DNA of 64,000 nucleotides from Channa striata (GCA_033026295.1 CM065179.1:15803275-15867274); one strand, 5' to 3'. Positions 26,471 through 41,200 are shown, counted from the first letter of the stretch. The notes: generated by a model not told the origin, from the sequence alone. Made by a program: numbers and translations.

Positions 26471-29400
26471 CTGTGTACTTGCAACACAGTACTAGTACCT
26501 TGTGTTATTACAAAAAATATAGTAACATTTTGTGAAAGGTTGCTTGAAAACATGCTCATGCTCCATTTGTCAGGGGAGTGTAAAAGTCTTTGTGAATCTT
26601 AAGAACTAACTAACTGTCCGGACATTTTGGTCACATGCTTTTTGTACGTCGTTATGAATTTGCAAATTACCTGTTTCCACCTCAGCTAAGTGAAGCTTTT
26701 TGCAAAGACCTAAGCAGCTGAAATCGACCAGTCACAGTTCTTGTGGTCTCCACATGTCATTTTCATAGCCCTCACGTGTAATTAGATTTTGGAGATGACA
26801 CAAGTGCTCTACGTGCTGGTGGTTCTTAGTTTTTCGTGTTTAGGTAAGACCTTTGGGACCAGACATTTTCCCTTTTTTCTAATTTTCTCTATCAGTGTTT
26901 CTCAAACGTTAAACAGAAGAAACATAAAAACCCAATATGGTCGTACACAAACCTTTTTTTTTTTTTTTTTACCTTTCCTCTCTATGTATCTTTGAACTAA
27001 TCATCACAATTTCTCGGGGAAAATCCCCGCCTCTGCTCCCTGCTCCAGCTGCATATTTCTCTCCCATCAGCATCAGCTCACTGTCTCCCTTCATCTGGCT
27101 CCCCTTCCTTCCCTTATTTCCTTCTACTGTTCGGATCCCCCAAACCTCCCCTCCCTAGATAGCTGTCTGTTCTCACCTACACTGAGCAGAGATCTAATTG
27201 AGGGCAATCATTCAGATAAAAAGCCCCCTACAATGATTCTGCTGTGCTGCATGCATATCCGTGTGTGTGTGTGTGTTTGTGAGGGGTGGTGAGTCCTCTC
27301 TACTTCTAGCCCCATCCAACCCCACCACCTCCTCTCGTCTGTCACTCTCTCCACCACCATTAAAATGCCATGCCGCTCTCTCGACCCATCTACCCTGCTT
27401 TTTCCCCCAACAAGCCTTTTGTGTGGCACAGAGAAGAGGTACTGAGGCCAAAAGAGAGAGAGAGAGAAAGATGAAAAAGAGGCAGGCCAGCTCCCGTTGT
27501 TGACTGGTGCCATTGTCTCGGACCTCTGGGAGCCCCTCCTTAACACCAGGTGATCTGGGGTGCTTCCAAAAGTGCTCCACTTTCCACTCCACTATCCTGT
27601 CCTCTTAGCCTCCAACAATGCTGTCCCCAAAAATTCCAACCTATATAGCTATATTTTTTTTTACTGTTTTCCAGACGTTATTTAGTGATGCAGCTTTGTT
27701 GATTTTTGATTTTTCTCACTTTTTATGTCCCCCCCCTTTTTTTCCCTTTGTGCTTCAGTTGGTGATTTTCCAGCATGTTGCTCTCAAAAATAGTTGGAAG
27801 CAGAGGTTTGGGATTGCATTCTGCTCTGCTGAGTCTACTACTAGCGAAGTAATCGCCGTTCTGCTTCTTCTTGAAGGGTTTTCTCCCAGTATGATTGTTC
27901 AATGGAGGCACAAAAGAGTCTTTTAAAGAGGACCTCACTTTTTGATTCTTATCGCCAGCCACCAAAACCTTGTCCTCAAGAGCCACAAATTCACTGCTAC
28001 AAATTCCACTTTTCATATTCATATGTTTGAACATGATGTTACATCAATTGCCCATTATATCCTGTAAGAAAAGGACATGTAGCGTAGCATTTAAAAATCA
28101 AAGCATATCATTAGTCACAGACACCCACAGTCTGTTGCAGTAACACTGGGTACCCATAAAATATGCGCAGTGATTGCAAAGCTCTCCATGTGAAGAGCAC
28201 CCCACCATCCCCTCACTCTGTTTCCCTGTGTGTGTCTCTCTCACTCTCTCTCCATTCACCCAGTAAGAGGCAGCGATGGTGTCATTGTAGTGTGACTGGT
28301 GGTGTGACCCCGCAGATCAGGGGGACGTGGTAGTGGCGGTAGTAGAGTTTGGAGAGGTGGGGGATCTCGGAGGGTAATAGGGTGGGACAGGCTATTGTCG
28401 AGTGATCCAACCCCACTTGGCACCACTCGGTTTTCCATAGTGTCCATATCCCACTCAGTCTTGTTCCTGTAATGCGCCGTCTTAATTTCCTTTCAGTTTT
28501 ATGCAAGAGGTTGTATTGGCATAAGATCATTAAAATATTTCTCCCATTTTTTGCTGTTGTGTCTTAGGGTTCTTTCATCATTTTGATGCATGGATTTCAT
28601 AGCTGGTAACTTTTGAACTATATAGACTGTAACTTAAAATGAAAACAGCTTGTAGAAAACAGAAAAGTGTAACATTTTTAAGCACCATTTTTATTTAATT
28701 AAAACCACTGAAACTCAGCCCCTGCATTTAGATAAATTAAGAGATACATTTAATTTTTGTCAGAATATCCAGCTTATTTCAAGTTGTACGTTATGTCTTC
28801 GTTCAAAGTTAGTTCTTCAAAGTTAGAAGACTTTTTAAAATTATGAAATTAAATCCTGCTTTGGTTTTGGTTTTAGAGTTTGCTGATTGATGTTTCACTC
28901 ACTGTTACTGAATCACATAGAAGCTTCCATTGGGAAGCACTTTATGGAGCATTCACATGAAGTGCTACGTTTCTTACGTGGGTCGTGGATCTCTTTGTGT
29001 GTGTTTTATTTCGGAGGTGTTCAAAGTGTTTAATGTAGTAATAAACTACACCTGTTGACAACCACCGTTAACCACAAATGTTGCTACATCCGTTAACTGA
29101 AGCAGGATTACAGCTTTAAACTTTGCAGTTTCACCTTCCACTAAAAGCAAATATCTGTTCTCTTCATGCTTTTTTGAACTTTTCCTCCTCATGTTTAGTG
29201 TCTCTCAGAGGTATTCAGCTATTCCTCACAGCTCCTGGTGTTTTTGACATGGTTGGGAGTTCAAAGGTCATCTCTAGAAACTGAATCTACTAACCTCATG
29301 CGTTCCCGGTCTCCATCAGGCCTCGGTTTTCAGACACTGTAAAGTTGCTCCCTGGCGACTCTTATGTTGATTTTAATTTGTGGGTGTCTCTCCTGTGCAA

Positions 29401-30004
29401 AGGCAAGTGTGGGAAAGTGAGTTAGACTTGTTAAAAAATATAATGAAGAGGAATGCACAGAAATATGAGTTAGGCGTCAGTTGGGGAGTCGTGTTCTCTC
29501 TTACTTAAATTATAACTGAATGAAATTTCTGCTTTAGCTCTAATGTGATGTGGCGCTTTCACTTGTATGTGTGTAAAGTAGATGGCTAATATACCGTGTG
29601 TGTGTGTGTGCGGTCTGTGGGTTGTTGAGAAATCCTGCGAGAAGACCCCTCTCCACTATCAATTAAACTCACCATCTCACTCCACTTTCGGCTGTCACCT
29701 CGGTTTACACAGCTCTCTGTTTCAGCCAACACACCATCAGGGAAAACATTAACATAAGTAAGCCCTCTACTGACAACTCTCTCCCTATCTATTCCTCTCT
29801 CTTTTTATATTGCCCTCTTTTCCGTGTTCACTTTTTGTCTTTTTCACTTTTTCAATTTCTCCCTTGTTCTCTGTCTGTCACTGACTCTCCATCCTTGTCT
29901 CTCTCTGTCTCTCCAGCAGGGAAAACATCATTGTCATGGAGAGAAGGATGACAACAATGAAGCGCCTGCAAATCACACTGATTGTTAGTGCTGGACCTGG
30001 TGGA

Positions 30005-30125
30005 TGGGGAGAGGGCTAATGTAATTGTCCAGGCCCTTGTCACTGTTGATACAGGCTCTTCAGAAGGTGGGGTGATTTAGCTAAAAGCTATCTCTAGGCC
30101 AAGTAATTAGACACACCATTCAGGG
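30005..30125. promoter_or_regulatory. Candidate conserved non-coding element
   Basis: The block is non-repetitive, with homeodomain-type sites (AATGTAATTG near 30018, CAAGTAATTAGACAC near 30101) and a TTAGCTAAAAGCTA inverted motif near 30077. The texture is that of a vertebrate developmental enhancer; conservation has not been tested. Confidence 0.25.
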
Positions 30126-33100
30126 TGGCATTAGTGCAGGCTGCTGCCACCGTGTCTCTCGTACTCTGTGTGAATACACACACAAATGCGCGCTTCTCGC
30201 TAAGGCTTTATCATGCCACTCTGGGTGTTATTCAAGCCATTAGCAGGGAGCATGGTGTTCTGGGCTCGGAACAAGTGCGTGTGAATTTGTGTGCGTTTAT
30301 ATGTGAGAGACAAAGTCATATGCATGGCTTTTTCTCCTTGTTGGTACTTGTGTTCGCCAGCATGTATCATCACTATTGGCGTTTTGTGCCAGCTGACACT
30401 GGCTGTCTAAGATTGAGTTGAGGTAGTGCAACACACTTGACTCCCCAAAAGCATTCTGTGTTCCCCATCTCCCGCTGTGACTCCATGCTCTCCCATTAAA
30501 TCAATTAAACCAATCCAACACTCAGCTCAAAACAGACGGGGCAGAGTAGAGCAGGCACTGTGCCCCCCTGTTCAACATGTACTTCAGTGGCATTCTAACC
30601 TAAAACCCATGGGAATTGGACTGAAGTGTGTTGGATTGTTTAGCTATACTCACTCCAGGATAATGCCTTCTGTAGAGTCCCGTTTACATTTGGGGCCTTG
30701 AGATGAATAACAATATGTCCATTCTGATTTCTTTTTTTCTTTTTTTTCTTTTTTTTTACATTTGGGCCGTAGTGTCCAGATTGTCTGAAGCATGAATGAC
30801 ATGTATCAGCTTAACTTCAAATTGTCAAAAGTGGATCTACTTAACCACGCATAATGTACTTTACTAATATGTATTTTTCAAAAGAAATCATATCAGTTTC
30901 AACTTCAAATACTGCCAAGTGAAAGGCAATGGAGTACCAAGAAACACAGAGAAAACAGAGCTCTATTAAATATTACTCATTTACTTTATTTGAATACTTA
31001 CCCAAGTACAGTATTTAGCTACTGTATTTCTTGTTGCTTAGCAGACTTTACATACAAAATATGTATGACTTCATTCAAGTTATGACGCCAATTACCTTGT
31101 ATTTAGCTGTACCTTTTCTAAAGACGTATTTTCAGCGTACAAGCCTAGATTTTTGCATTGCCTTGCCACTTTTAATTATTGGGCCTGAATTCTGCTTTTA
31201 CCACTCACCACTGCAAAGCCATGTTTGAACATATATTTTACACTGATGTCATCCTGTTAAGATGTCAACCGTAATGACTTTTACGTATTTGGCTGTCTCA
31301 GGTGTCAGCAGGCTGGAAAAGAGTGACAATCACTTTGTAATTCTAACATCCATAAAAAAGACTGGTAGCATTGCGAGTGTGTTAGCTTTACCCTGCAAGC
31401 ATCTGGATGGCCTCAGGGAGGTTTGTGTTTAAATTAAGGCCAAGTGGAAAGCACTAAAACTCCCTCCTAAAAATCATTCCTTCTCTTTCTGTTTTCCACT
31501 GTTCACCCCTCTCTCGTCTCTCCCCGCCTTGCCTCCTGATCTGCTCCCTCTTTATGGGGACACCGGACTCTCTGACAGTTTGTTTTAAATTTGACCGTGC
31601 AGATGTTTCTCTGGGTGACTGACTTTTATAGTTTAGAAAAGATTATATCAGCGTTCCCTAAGATTGTGTTACTGTATTTAAAAATGACTGCAGTTTGAAA
31701 CAGGAGGGTGTGGGGGCTGAGATCGATGGTGAGAGAGGGAGAAAGAGAGAGATGGATGTTGGGCTCAGGGGATTTGTGCGGAGAGAAAGGGAGGGGAGAA
31801 GGTGGTGTTGATACTGAGGGTCTCTAAAACCCGGTCTCCCTCTGGGTCTTAGCAGCGCAGACTTGGTGGGGAGTTGCTTGAAAGTAGGGAGGGTAGAGAT
31901 GGAGATTAGAGTTCACAGCAGCCAGGTTTGGCTTATTGCATTAGACACAGATTCTTTCTAATTTCAAAGGACAACACCAGCCTTGAATTTGAGGATATTA
32001 GTTTTTGATAGGCAGTTGGGGCAAAGCACACAGTAAGGGGCGGGTGAGCGGGATAGGTTGAGTCCTGCTTTTTACTATTACAGGCCACATAGCCAGATGT
32101 TAACTTTCCTTTACATCTGCTTCTTAAAAATATAAAATTAATTTACTTTCTATATGGTCTGTCTTTTCCTTCTCTTTATAGATCTCTGCAACATGTGCCC
32201 AGAGTGGCAAAGCAATTTTAGCCTATGATGGTTGAGTCACAAATAAAAAGTTTAATTGTTCAAATGCTTGAATATAGTGATGCAAACATATTTAAAAAAG
32301 GCCCCAAAACACTGCAATGGGTAATCAAGCTGAACTTGTGACTTGCTGATGTGGCAGAGTTGGTATCAAAAGGGTTAAAAGGTGGCACAACATAATGTGA
32401 AAAAGTGCATAATATTTGTAGGTAATCCTTATATAACAGTCTTGTTGTGATGTCAAGCTGAATTAATTAAATCATTCATTCATATGCTCACAAAAGGCAA
32501 AACCCATCAGAAGCTGCCTCTAATGTTTCCTTATGAAAATATGCACAATAGCAAAAGTAACTTTAATTGAAAGATTAAAGAAATGGAAGCCGGCCATTGA
32601 GTCTGGCTCATACTGTAGGTCCAAGCAGTTTTAATGAGAGATGAAGAAAGCCTGATGTGAAGGTTTTCTTCACAGATTCGGCCTGTTTGTTTAACAGGGA
32701 GCTTAGGTTACATTCATTAAACCACAGGCTGCCGCTCCACTGTAAAGAGTGTAATGCATACCTTATCAGGCTCCGTGGCAGGAACTGCTCTGTCCTGGGT
32801 GCACTGGCTGACTCCATGCACGCCGGTTGACTTGCTTCTGATTGATTACCAGATGAGCCCAGTGGCTGACTGAAGGATCAAAAGATGGGACGTTGTTCTT
32901 ACTCTGAGCCAAAATAACAAATCATAGTTAAACTAGCTTCTATAAGGGCTTTCATCAAAACACGCATACTTATTCACTGACAATTTAGCAGCAGTGCAGA
33001 CTGGGCTTAATTACAGTTGAGGTTAATTGTCCATCAGTTCCAGTTGTGGTTCTGGTGCATGTAGCAGCCTCAAAACAGTCCTTAACATTAGCCCTATGTT

Positions 33101-36100
33101 TACCTGCTATATGGGAGGAAATTGGGCTTAGTTCTGGTAATATTCTTGCAGCGGTGGCCCACCATTATTTACAAAATGCTGATGGACGGGAAAGTGACGA
33201 CAGAACCGTTGTGGTGGACTGACTGGCTCCCTCGCTGACCTGCTGTCGATCTGTCTAAGAATGGCTGGCTGTACAGTCTGACTAGTGTGTGTTGCTGAAT
33301 CACTGTTTTTTCTGCTTGTGATGAATGAGGCTGCAGGAATGAGTACTTCAAAGTGCTTGAGTTAAGATATTTATGATTCATTTTTAACAGATGACAGAGC
33401 CATAAGCACAGCTGTATATGAAGTATATGAAACCCATTCACAGACTGCGTGAAATCTGTCTCTCCATGCTCTGAAAAGCCATACACATTTTTACAGAATG
33501 AATGAATCTATATGTAAAAATGTGAACTATATTGTATCTGAAATAAATAATATACTCTTTGACGTTTGATTATCTCCCAATCTTTCTCCCCCTCACTTTA
33601 GGAAACAAATGGACTTTGTCTGAGGTTAGGGAAAGGTTGTGCTTCAGTTAAAAGTCAATAGGAAAACACATCCTTGCCACTGGGTCAAGTCACTTTTGAG
33701 TCTATTTAAGCAGAACATTATCTCTCCTTACCCTAAACCATATGGTTTGAGTCCTTGTCAGTTAATGAAAAACAGCAGCACTTACAAGGTTCACCGTATG
33801 TATTTTCTGTTCCAGATTAGTAGTATATTAACATAACAATTTCAAAGAAGCTGGGTTAAAATGACAACAATCTGCTGTTATTTTTGACTTGTTCCAAACT
33901 ACCCAAGTAACAAAAGTATTATGCAGGAGTTAGTTGCGCTATTACCTCTTCCCTCCTTCCGACCGTTCCTTTCTCTGGCAAAGTAAAAATTGGTAGTTTG
34001 CAGTAATGTAGATGTAGAACCCAACATGATTGTCTTGAAATAGATGAAAGAGCATCTCTGCCTTGAACTTTGAGTGGCTTCCATCTTTTTATCATCTCCC
34101 GTACTGTTCGCCCCTCCAGGCTACTCAGAGACGAGGAAGATGGCAGGGGAGACAAAGAGCCTGTACCTCCACCATCTCGCCTTCCCTTTGTAGCGCTCTC
34201 TCCATCACTGTTAGTCACACATGATTATGCCCTGTCGACTGCAGACCAAGTGTTGCTATTTGCTTGTAATAGCATGACAATCAGTGTCAATCTGTGCTTG
34301 GCTTCAAATGCTGTTCACACACTATGCCCTTTGACTATGTGTTTTACATATGGTTAACATACACAGTTGTTGCATTGCCTCCCCTGTCTTGGTTCTGTTT
34401 ATACACATAAAAAAAGATGTGCTATACAATGCAAACATAAACACAGTTAGAAATGGTTCCATTTAAATACCCACTTGGCAGAAAATTGTGGCCTGCATTC
34501 GAATAGTAAACATTTAAGTGTCTGCACTTTTCCAATCAGATATGTTTCATTGATAAGTGTATTTTTTTGAATATACACCATATTATGTTAAATACAATAT
34601 ATTGAATACATCACCATAAACACCAAAGATAGGTCAGATGAGGCAAGAGTCAAGAAATATAGGACTGATGGGGCAGGAGGTGATTAGAAAAAAGAAGGAG
34701 AAAAAGTGTAGACATGGTAGTGAGGCATCATTGTTCATCTCCCTCAAGTGCCTCTGTTTCACCTTTAATCTGTGGAAATGTATGGAGCAGATGAAGTATA
34801 ATTGTAAGGTGGACTTTGACCGTTAAAATCTCTCAAGTGCTTGTTGCAGAAGGGGCCAGAGAAAGGGACCAGGCAGTAATCACCACAGGTTCACGCCACT
34901 GATGATAGGGAGGGAATTAATTTACCCTGGAGAAAAACAAATTAAGGCTCTCCTCAGCCCAGTGCTCTGTCACACAATAGCATATATAAATATTTTATCT
35001 TTGGCGATCCAGGTTAGCAAAGGTTTAGTACATCTCCATTTACACAAGGGCCCGCTCTCCACACTGTGGCCTCCGCTCCCCTCTTGGCTCTCCTTCTGAT
35101 GAGTGCCTGCTGTCCTCTCCTTCACCTCCCCGTTTTCCTCCTTTCACTTTCCTCATCACCTCTGAATCTTACAGCCTCTGTCTTTCTTGCTCATGTATTC
35201 TACTTCTTTTTTTTTTTTTTTTTGCTCTCTTCTCCTATCGAACTCCCGGCATCTCTCATCTTACAACCCATCTCCATCTCTTTCAGTGATTAAATGCAAA
35301 AATCCAAATATTTGTTTGTAGACCAACTTGCATGGCTACGATGTCTTAATCCTCTCTGACACAGATGTATCACTTGTTGACAGAGACTGTGGACTTCACC
35401 GTGAAAAACAGGATTCAGCTGACACAGTTGAAAATGCCACAGTGAGTTATGGACCTGCGTATAAATCACGTCTGGGGCTACACTACGCAGAAACAACTCA
35501 CTTTTTCTATGTAATACGAAGCACTGATCCTATTGAATGTTTTGGATAGCAATACATTTGCCCTGGCAAAAATGTGGGAATTGTTATTTGAGCTTCCTAT
35601 TTCATCCGCCAGAACGATAAAAAATAACAGCTTGTCATATCATATAATAGGAAATGGAGTAATATTGTAAAAAACTTTGATTGATTTTGACCTTCTTGCC
35701 TGTAAAAAAATACCTTCCAAAATAGGTTTCCTGAATGAGTGTTCTAGCCCGCAGTTGGATAGATACACTATTTATCAATTTAATGATAATAACTGCTGGA
35801 TTTGTCTTATTTTTTTTAATACCAGTAAAAGTCTCCAAGTGTTGGAGAGTATTCTCTGCTTCTTTGTGAACACATGGTGGGGTGTGAGAAATGGATGGAA
35901 CTGATCTGACAGTCTGTTTTATTTATTCAACACAGCTACACTGGGATAAGTATTTAAGCTTATGTATGAACGTGTTGCATTCCAATACATTTGAGAAGGG
36001 AATATGGTCGTTTTACTTTTTCCTCTTATTCTTACATTGGACATTTTTTTTAAATGAGCCTATTAGCTACACTGCAACAGCAAAATTCTGTGTAGTCTGT

Positions 36101-36369
36101 GTACTCTGATGTTTAGTCATGTTTCTGGAATTGTAGTTTTACTTTTAACCCAATTTTGTTATAATATATGCATGGCCTTCTTTCTGTGTTGGAGCATTTT
36201 TGGTGGCAGAGCTTTGACTTCTAGTCCTACTGCTATTTTTGCACCAAGTAAAAAGATATGAACAATCCACAAACCACAAGCTATGGCACCCTGTGAGTTA
36301 CACTAGCATCGGAATGAGCGTCGCCCGTGTTGTAGTGCAGATGTCATGTTGTTGTTGTTGTTGTCAACA

Positions 36370-36560
36370 AAGTGAGGCAATTATAGCCTCAGTGAAGCAG
36401 TAATGACTGGGCTGCGTAGGGAGCGCATGAGGACAGGGCGATACCCGGTGTGAGAAACAGCACGTGCCCCTGCTCTGCCTCTTGCCTCACAGCAATGAGG
36501 CTCGTGCTCTAATGAGAGGGATTTAATGGATTTATAGTGGTGGAGGATTCCTGTGTGTCT
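36370..36560. promoter_or_regulatory. Candidate conserved non-coding element
   Basis: Balanced composition with GCAATTATAGCC, GCAGTAATGAC and GGGATTTAATGG strings and no simple repeats. It lies just after the GTT repeat at 36348-36364. The minus-strand frame at 36381-36683 across it has no recognisable domain. Confidence 0.22.
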
Positions 36561-36975
36561 GCAGGCTCTTGGCTTTGCCGACTCGAAATGTCTGTAATAA
36601 TTGGTGAGCTGCCTCCACATTAACGCAAACCAAAGCGAGAGAGAGAGAAAAAGCTCTGCACCTCCTCTCCAAGGCTTTCCCACGACCAGAGTGAAAACAG
36701 GTAGCCTGGGACAGATGCTGGCTGTGCGGTGAGAAGAAGATTGTGAGAGTGGTCTGAAAATGTGTAGATGTAAAAATTCACCTTCACTTTTTTTTCTAGA
36801 TGTTTTTATTTCACATTTTGTGGCCTACACAGTGAGGTGAACGTAGTCTACTATGATTTACATTACACTACATTAGAACTTCACATGGTAGCAGAAACAT
36901 TATTCTGCAGCAGTTGAGTGAAGTTATAACTGATAGGAAGCTACCACCTTTTATTAAGCTATTTCTAAACAAAAT

Positions 36976-36976
<1 letters not shown>

Positions 36977-37015
<39 letters not shown>
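36977..37015. repeat. (GT)n microsatellite
   Basis: GT dinucleotides over 39 uninterrupted bases. Confidence 0.97.
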
Positions 37016-37016
<1 letters not shown>

Positions 37017-38022
37017 ATGGTTTGATCATGAATCCAAACAAATAAAGAAATAATAATGCAAAGGCTTTATTTTAATTTGCCTGTTTTATGTCTCTACCTC
37101 AGTCTAACTAATTTCTCTTGGAAGACCAGTGAATCTGGAAGCAGAAAGCATGGTATTGGTTGCCTTTGATTCCAGTTTAATCTCACCTTTACACACTGGG
37201 CTACTTACCAGCTGTCATTATTCACAGTGTCCTCGGTTTTGTTGATCAATAGGCCTAGTCTGCTAATTTATTGTTAATATGTCCATTGATCAGGTGTCTC
37301 CTGGGACCAGATAGATAAGCTGCGCTTAATCCTAGTTCAACTAAATCTTTAAGCAACGTCACTTCAAACAAATACCATTAAGTAAAATTGCCATGATAGG
37401 TCACGTTGCCAAGGTGGATTAACACATTAAAATCTAATTAAATTAGTATCACATGTGATTACTAATATTATAATTATATTTTTTATTTTTGTATTGTTAG
37501 ACATATATAATTATGTCATGCAGGAATAAACAGAAAATATTTCTGTTGCTAGTTCCACAAGCATTCATAATGGATAACAAACATGTCAACATTTATATCA
37601 CATCTAACCCAAATATCCTGTCTTCCAACCCTCATCTGATTTTCATAAATCACATCAAAATAAAAACAGCAGTTACAAAACCATGAGCACTTATTGAGTT
37701 AACAAGTTACATTTTTCTGCCACTCCCAGCTCACAACTCACAGGCTGAGGAAAATTTCAGGACAAAAAAACATTTAGTGTCTGCTTGTTTATTCCTGCGC
37801 TCGGCTCTATTTATTCCCTCCTGTCACTCATTTTTTTTTTTGCTTTCACCACCCCACTCTCCCCTGCGGCCTTTTCTCACACACAAGCAGTGTGATGGCG
37901 CTGCAGCAGAGAGAGAAGATCTGGGTGACCATCTGAAACCAATTATGGCGGTTCTGCAGCCACCCAGAAACTCAGTGACGGATGGGGATCTTGTATTTAT
38001 AGCTGGGGTAATTGGCAACACT
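37016..38022. other. Intergenic AT-rich DNA
   Basis: Holds a homeodomain-motif-rich palindromic stretch at 37430-37480 (TCTAATTAAATTAG; ATCACATGTGAT). No gene was recognised. The 166-codon frame at 37777-38277 runs into the CA repeats and is spurious. Confidence 0.5.
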
Positions 38023-38044
38023 CACACACACACACACACACACA
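38023..38044. repeat. (CA)11 microsatellite
   Basis: Twenty-two bases of CA dinucleotides. Confidence 0.95.
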
Positions 38045-38125
38045 ACATGAGGAAGTACAAAGAAATAGACACTTTAAAATGTACACACATAAGTCACAGT
38101 TTGTGTTTACACTCGGGGATAGAGA

Positions 38126-38203
<78 letters not shown>
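38126..38203. repeat. Compound (CT)n(CA)n microsatellite
   Basis: About 11 bases of CT repeat lead directly into 67 bases of uninterrupted CA, the longest dinucleotide tract in the window. Such length predicts high polymorphism and possible Z-DNA formation. Confidence 0.97.
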
Positions 38204-38206
<3 letters not shown>

Positions 38207-41200
38207 TGCAGGCCTCACAAGCAGTGAAAAAGGTGCACATGGCCTGTCATGCTTGCAGTGACACAGCGTGTGTATGAATCAAAGAGCTATGTCATGGGAA
38301 GACAAATAAGGCTCAGGGATGGCCAGGGAGGCATGTTTGGGTTTTCCACGGTCTAATCAGAGCTGATGTGTACAGCAGATACTCCAGTCAGGACAGACGT
38401 TGTACATCTTAGCTATCTGTCTTAGCCTGTCAACGCATCAAACCTGCATGTGAAAACATATACAAAACACATCTGCCTCTTGTTAGGTGCCATGAATGGC
38501 TGCCATGTGGCCTGCTGATAAATAGGCCAGTCTATTTATTGGAGCACAACAAATTGGTTACAAACACTGACAAGGAATTGAAGAACTATAAATATTGTGA
38601 TGTGATGAAATCTTTAAAAGTGCCGCACGTATTTTACGAGGGTCCAAGAACTCCTGTGTCTTTTTTTTTTTTTTTTATGCGGTTAGAGGATTTCTTTTGA
38701 CTGTTTTCTTCTTTCACACACCGCCTTGTTAATAGGTGGGGGGACAATGGCACTCTCACAGTGCCGGTCTGGGGCTGAGTGTGTGTGGAAGGCTTGGTCG
38801 CACTAAAGCTGAGCAGATCCGCCACTTGAGAACGATAAAGAGCCCTGTTACAGCCGAACTCTCAGAAAGACGTAACCAGAAATTCCTGAATGAATCGGCA
38901 ACAGACAAGCCCTAAACCCCGTGTAATTACATATTTGGAGTTTATCAGGGTTTATGCGAAAATGCACAAGTTTCCCTTCCCTGGTGGTCCTTAAACACAT
39001 CCATATGTCCAGCATGTTTCCATTTCTGCTCCTCCCTTTGCTCTCTCTTCCCCTCTCTCTCTCTTTCTCTCTCTCTCGTCCCCCCTCCTTTATCTTCCGC
39101 CTCTTATTTTCCCTCTATGAAAAATGGCTGCGACACACAGATGGATGATATGACCTGCTGGAGTGGTGTTTTCCTATTGTTAAGTTGTTGTTGACTCTCT
39201 AGACTCACAGTGTGACAGATCCAGTTTGGTGTATTGGAGTGCATCAAGGCCATCAGCACCGGGCCAGAGCTTTTGGTGGAACTGTGTGCAAACAGAGGAA
39301 GCCGCAGCCTGTCCACATCGCACAGACTGGAACGCACATACAAATCTGGGGAGGCCTTCTATCGTGTGTGGGCCAGTTTTTTTCACTTCTTTTCCTCCCT
39401 GTCTGTTTCTCGCTCTCTCTCTCTCTCTCTTCGCTTCTCCCTGCTTGAGAAAACTGATCTGTTTTAAAACACGTGCTAAATATTACCATATTTACATTTT
39501 CCTGTTTCAAGAAGGCAGCAAAGGGGGAGTGTTTGGTGTGGATTTTTCTTTTTCTTTTTTTTTTTTTTTTTTTTAGTGGAAAGGTCTTAGTCCGGGGTTA
39601 GGCTCTGTTTGAAACTTTAAACCTTTTTCATGCTTATTTGTTTTATGATTCTGCAGGGCAGTGTTTACACTAAGAGTGCAACATCTGGATTAGATAATTT
39701 GTTGGGAATTAACTGAGCCTGAATGCTTATCGACCTCATCTGATTACATCTTTTTGATGTTTGGTGCTTTTTTTTTTTAGCCAGCATTCATTGTTTTTCA
39801 GCCTGCTCACCGACATTTAGAGTTTTGTTTGATATGTTTTCCGACAAATGGTGGATTAACATTGGACAGCATTGACCTGGCCTATAATCACTGGCAGCAG
39901 CAGACCCTTCATGCACTGTCGCATCTCTCCAGCGCTGGCCTTTCTATAATGGCTTATTGCCAATTAAAGCTCACTGCTAATGTTTGACTTTTCAGTGATG
40001 CAAGGGGGCTGCTGGAGTGGCAATGTCAGCAGCAACTGGTGCCATGGTTGTGCACCAAATAAAGAGGACACAGTAACTAATTATATCATCGACTTTCTCA
40101 CAGAATAATGCCCTTATTATATAAATATATAAAAATAAATATATAAAAATAGAATGTGTATTTATAAAGCTAAGATTCACATAACAATAACTTTCAGGCA
40201 GCTGTCATAACAATCTGTCAGTACTTGTCAATACTTTCATCACCCGTGTGTTAATGTTTTTAATTGTAATAACTAATTTCCATTCTTCCCTCATTCCTCA
40301 TGTTTGTCTCTCTCTACGTCTCTTAATCACAGTCTTTTCTGTATATTTTATAGCAGCTACGATACTTCACTCTGTCACACAGTGACACAGTTTGTCCCAA
40401 ACAGTTCAACAAACTCGTCAAAACCATTTGGACTGTGTGACCCTAATTGCTCTGTCGCTTTAAGTTTATTTTTATTTCGTTCTTTAAACACACACTAGAA
40501 ATTTCTAAACTTTAGTGAGTCTGTTTAGCCATAAAACTCTTACATTATTTAATCCATCTCCTTGTAAACAAAGCAGTGTGACATAGTTGGTTAAACAGTG
40601 GTTAAAAAAAAAACTGTTTCCTGCCAATAACTTATTGGACATATTATAGAACATGAGTTGCGGGTTCTTAGCACGTTACTGACCTTACCTGTCCAAAACA
40701 TGTCCCCTCTGGCCTCTATCGGGCTTTATGGCCATTCTGCTATCCGTTACAAATCTGCCTGCAGTCCCCTGGGCGATCTGCCCTGTCCCCTCTAATCTGG
40801 CTTAGCTGCTGTGATTCCATCACTCCTGTTGAGCCACACAGAAAGATTAGTCAGACTCCACGTACAACAGATGTGTCCAACACTTGATTTGTGTGTGTTT
40901 TATTGACTCTGGCCATCTGTTAATACAGTTGCTGGTTCCCTCCTCTTGTGTTTGTTGATGCACACAGACAGGGAAGCGGAGTGCCAGAAGAAACATTCAG
41001 CAAAGGAGAGATGAGAAAGTGGAGTTGGAGGTAGGAGAGTAATATTTCATAAGAGACTGCTGGTTTAAGTGTTAACCTGCGACCTGCTGTATTGCTGCAT
41101 ATAGAACAGAAACATTGGTCCTTGTTTTCAGTTTAGTCGGAGCACTGATTTGCGATAGCACACAAGCAGTGTTGGCTGATAAATGAGTCTCAGATGTTGA

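Larger units (their letters stand above)
26471..36976. other. Intergenic DNA, no gene recognised
   Basis: Contains T runs at 26954-26970 and about 35209-35224, (GT)n at 27261-27277, purine-rich DNA at 31720-31800, and GTT repeats at 36348-36364. Candidate conserved blocks at 30005-30125 and 36370-36560 are listed separately. No recognisable coding frame. Confidence 0.5.

Noticed and set aside
37777..38277. Plus-strand 166-codon frame with His/Thr repeats
   Set aside because: Translation of CA microsatellites.
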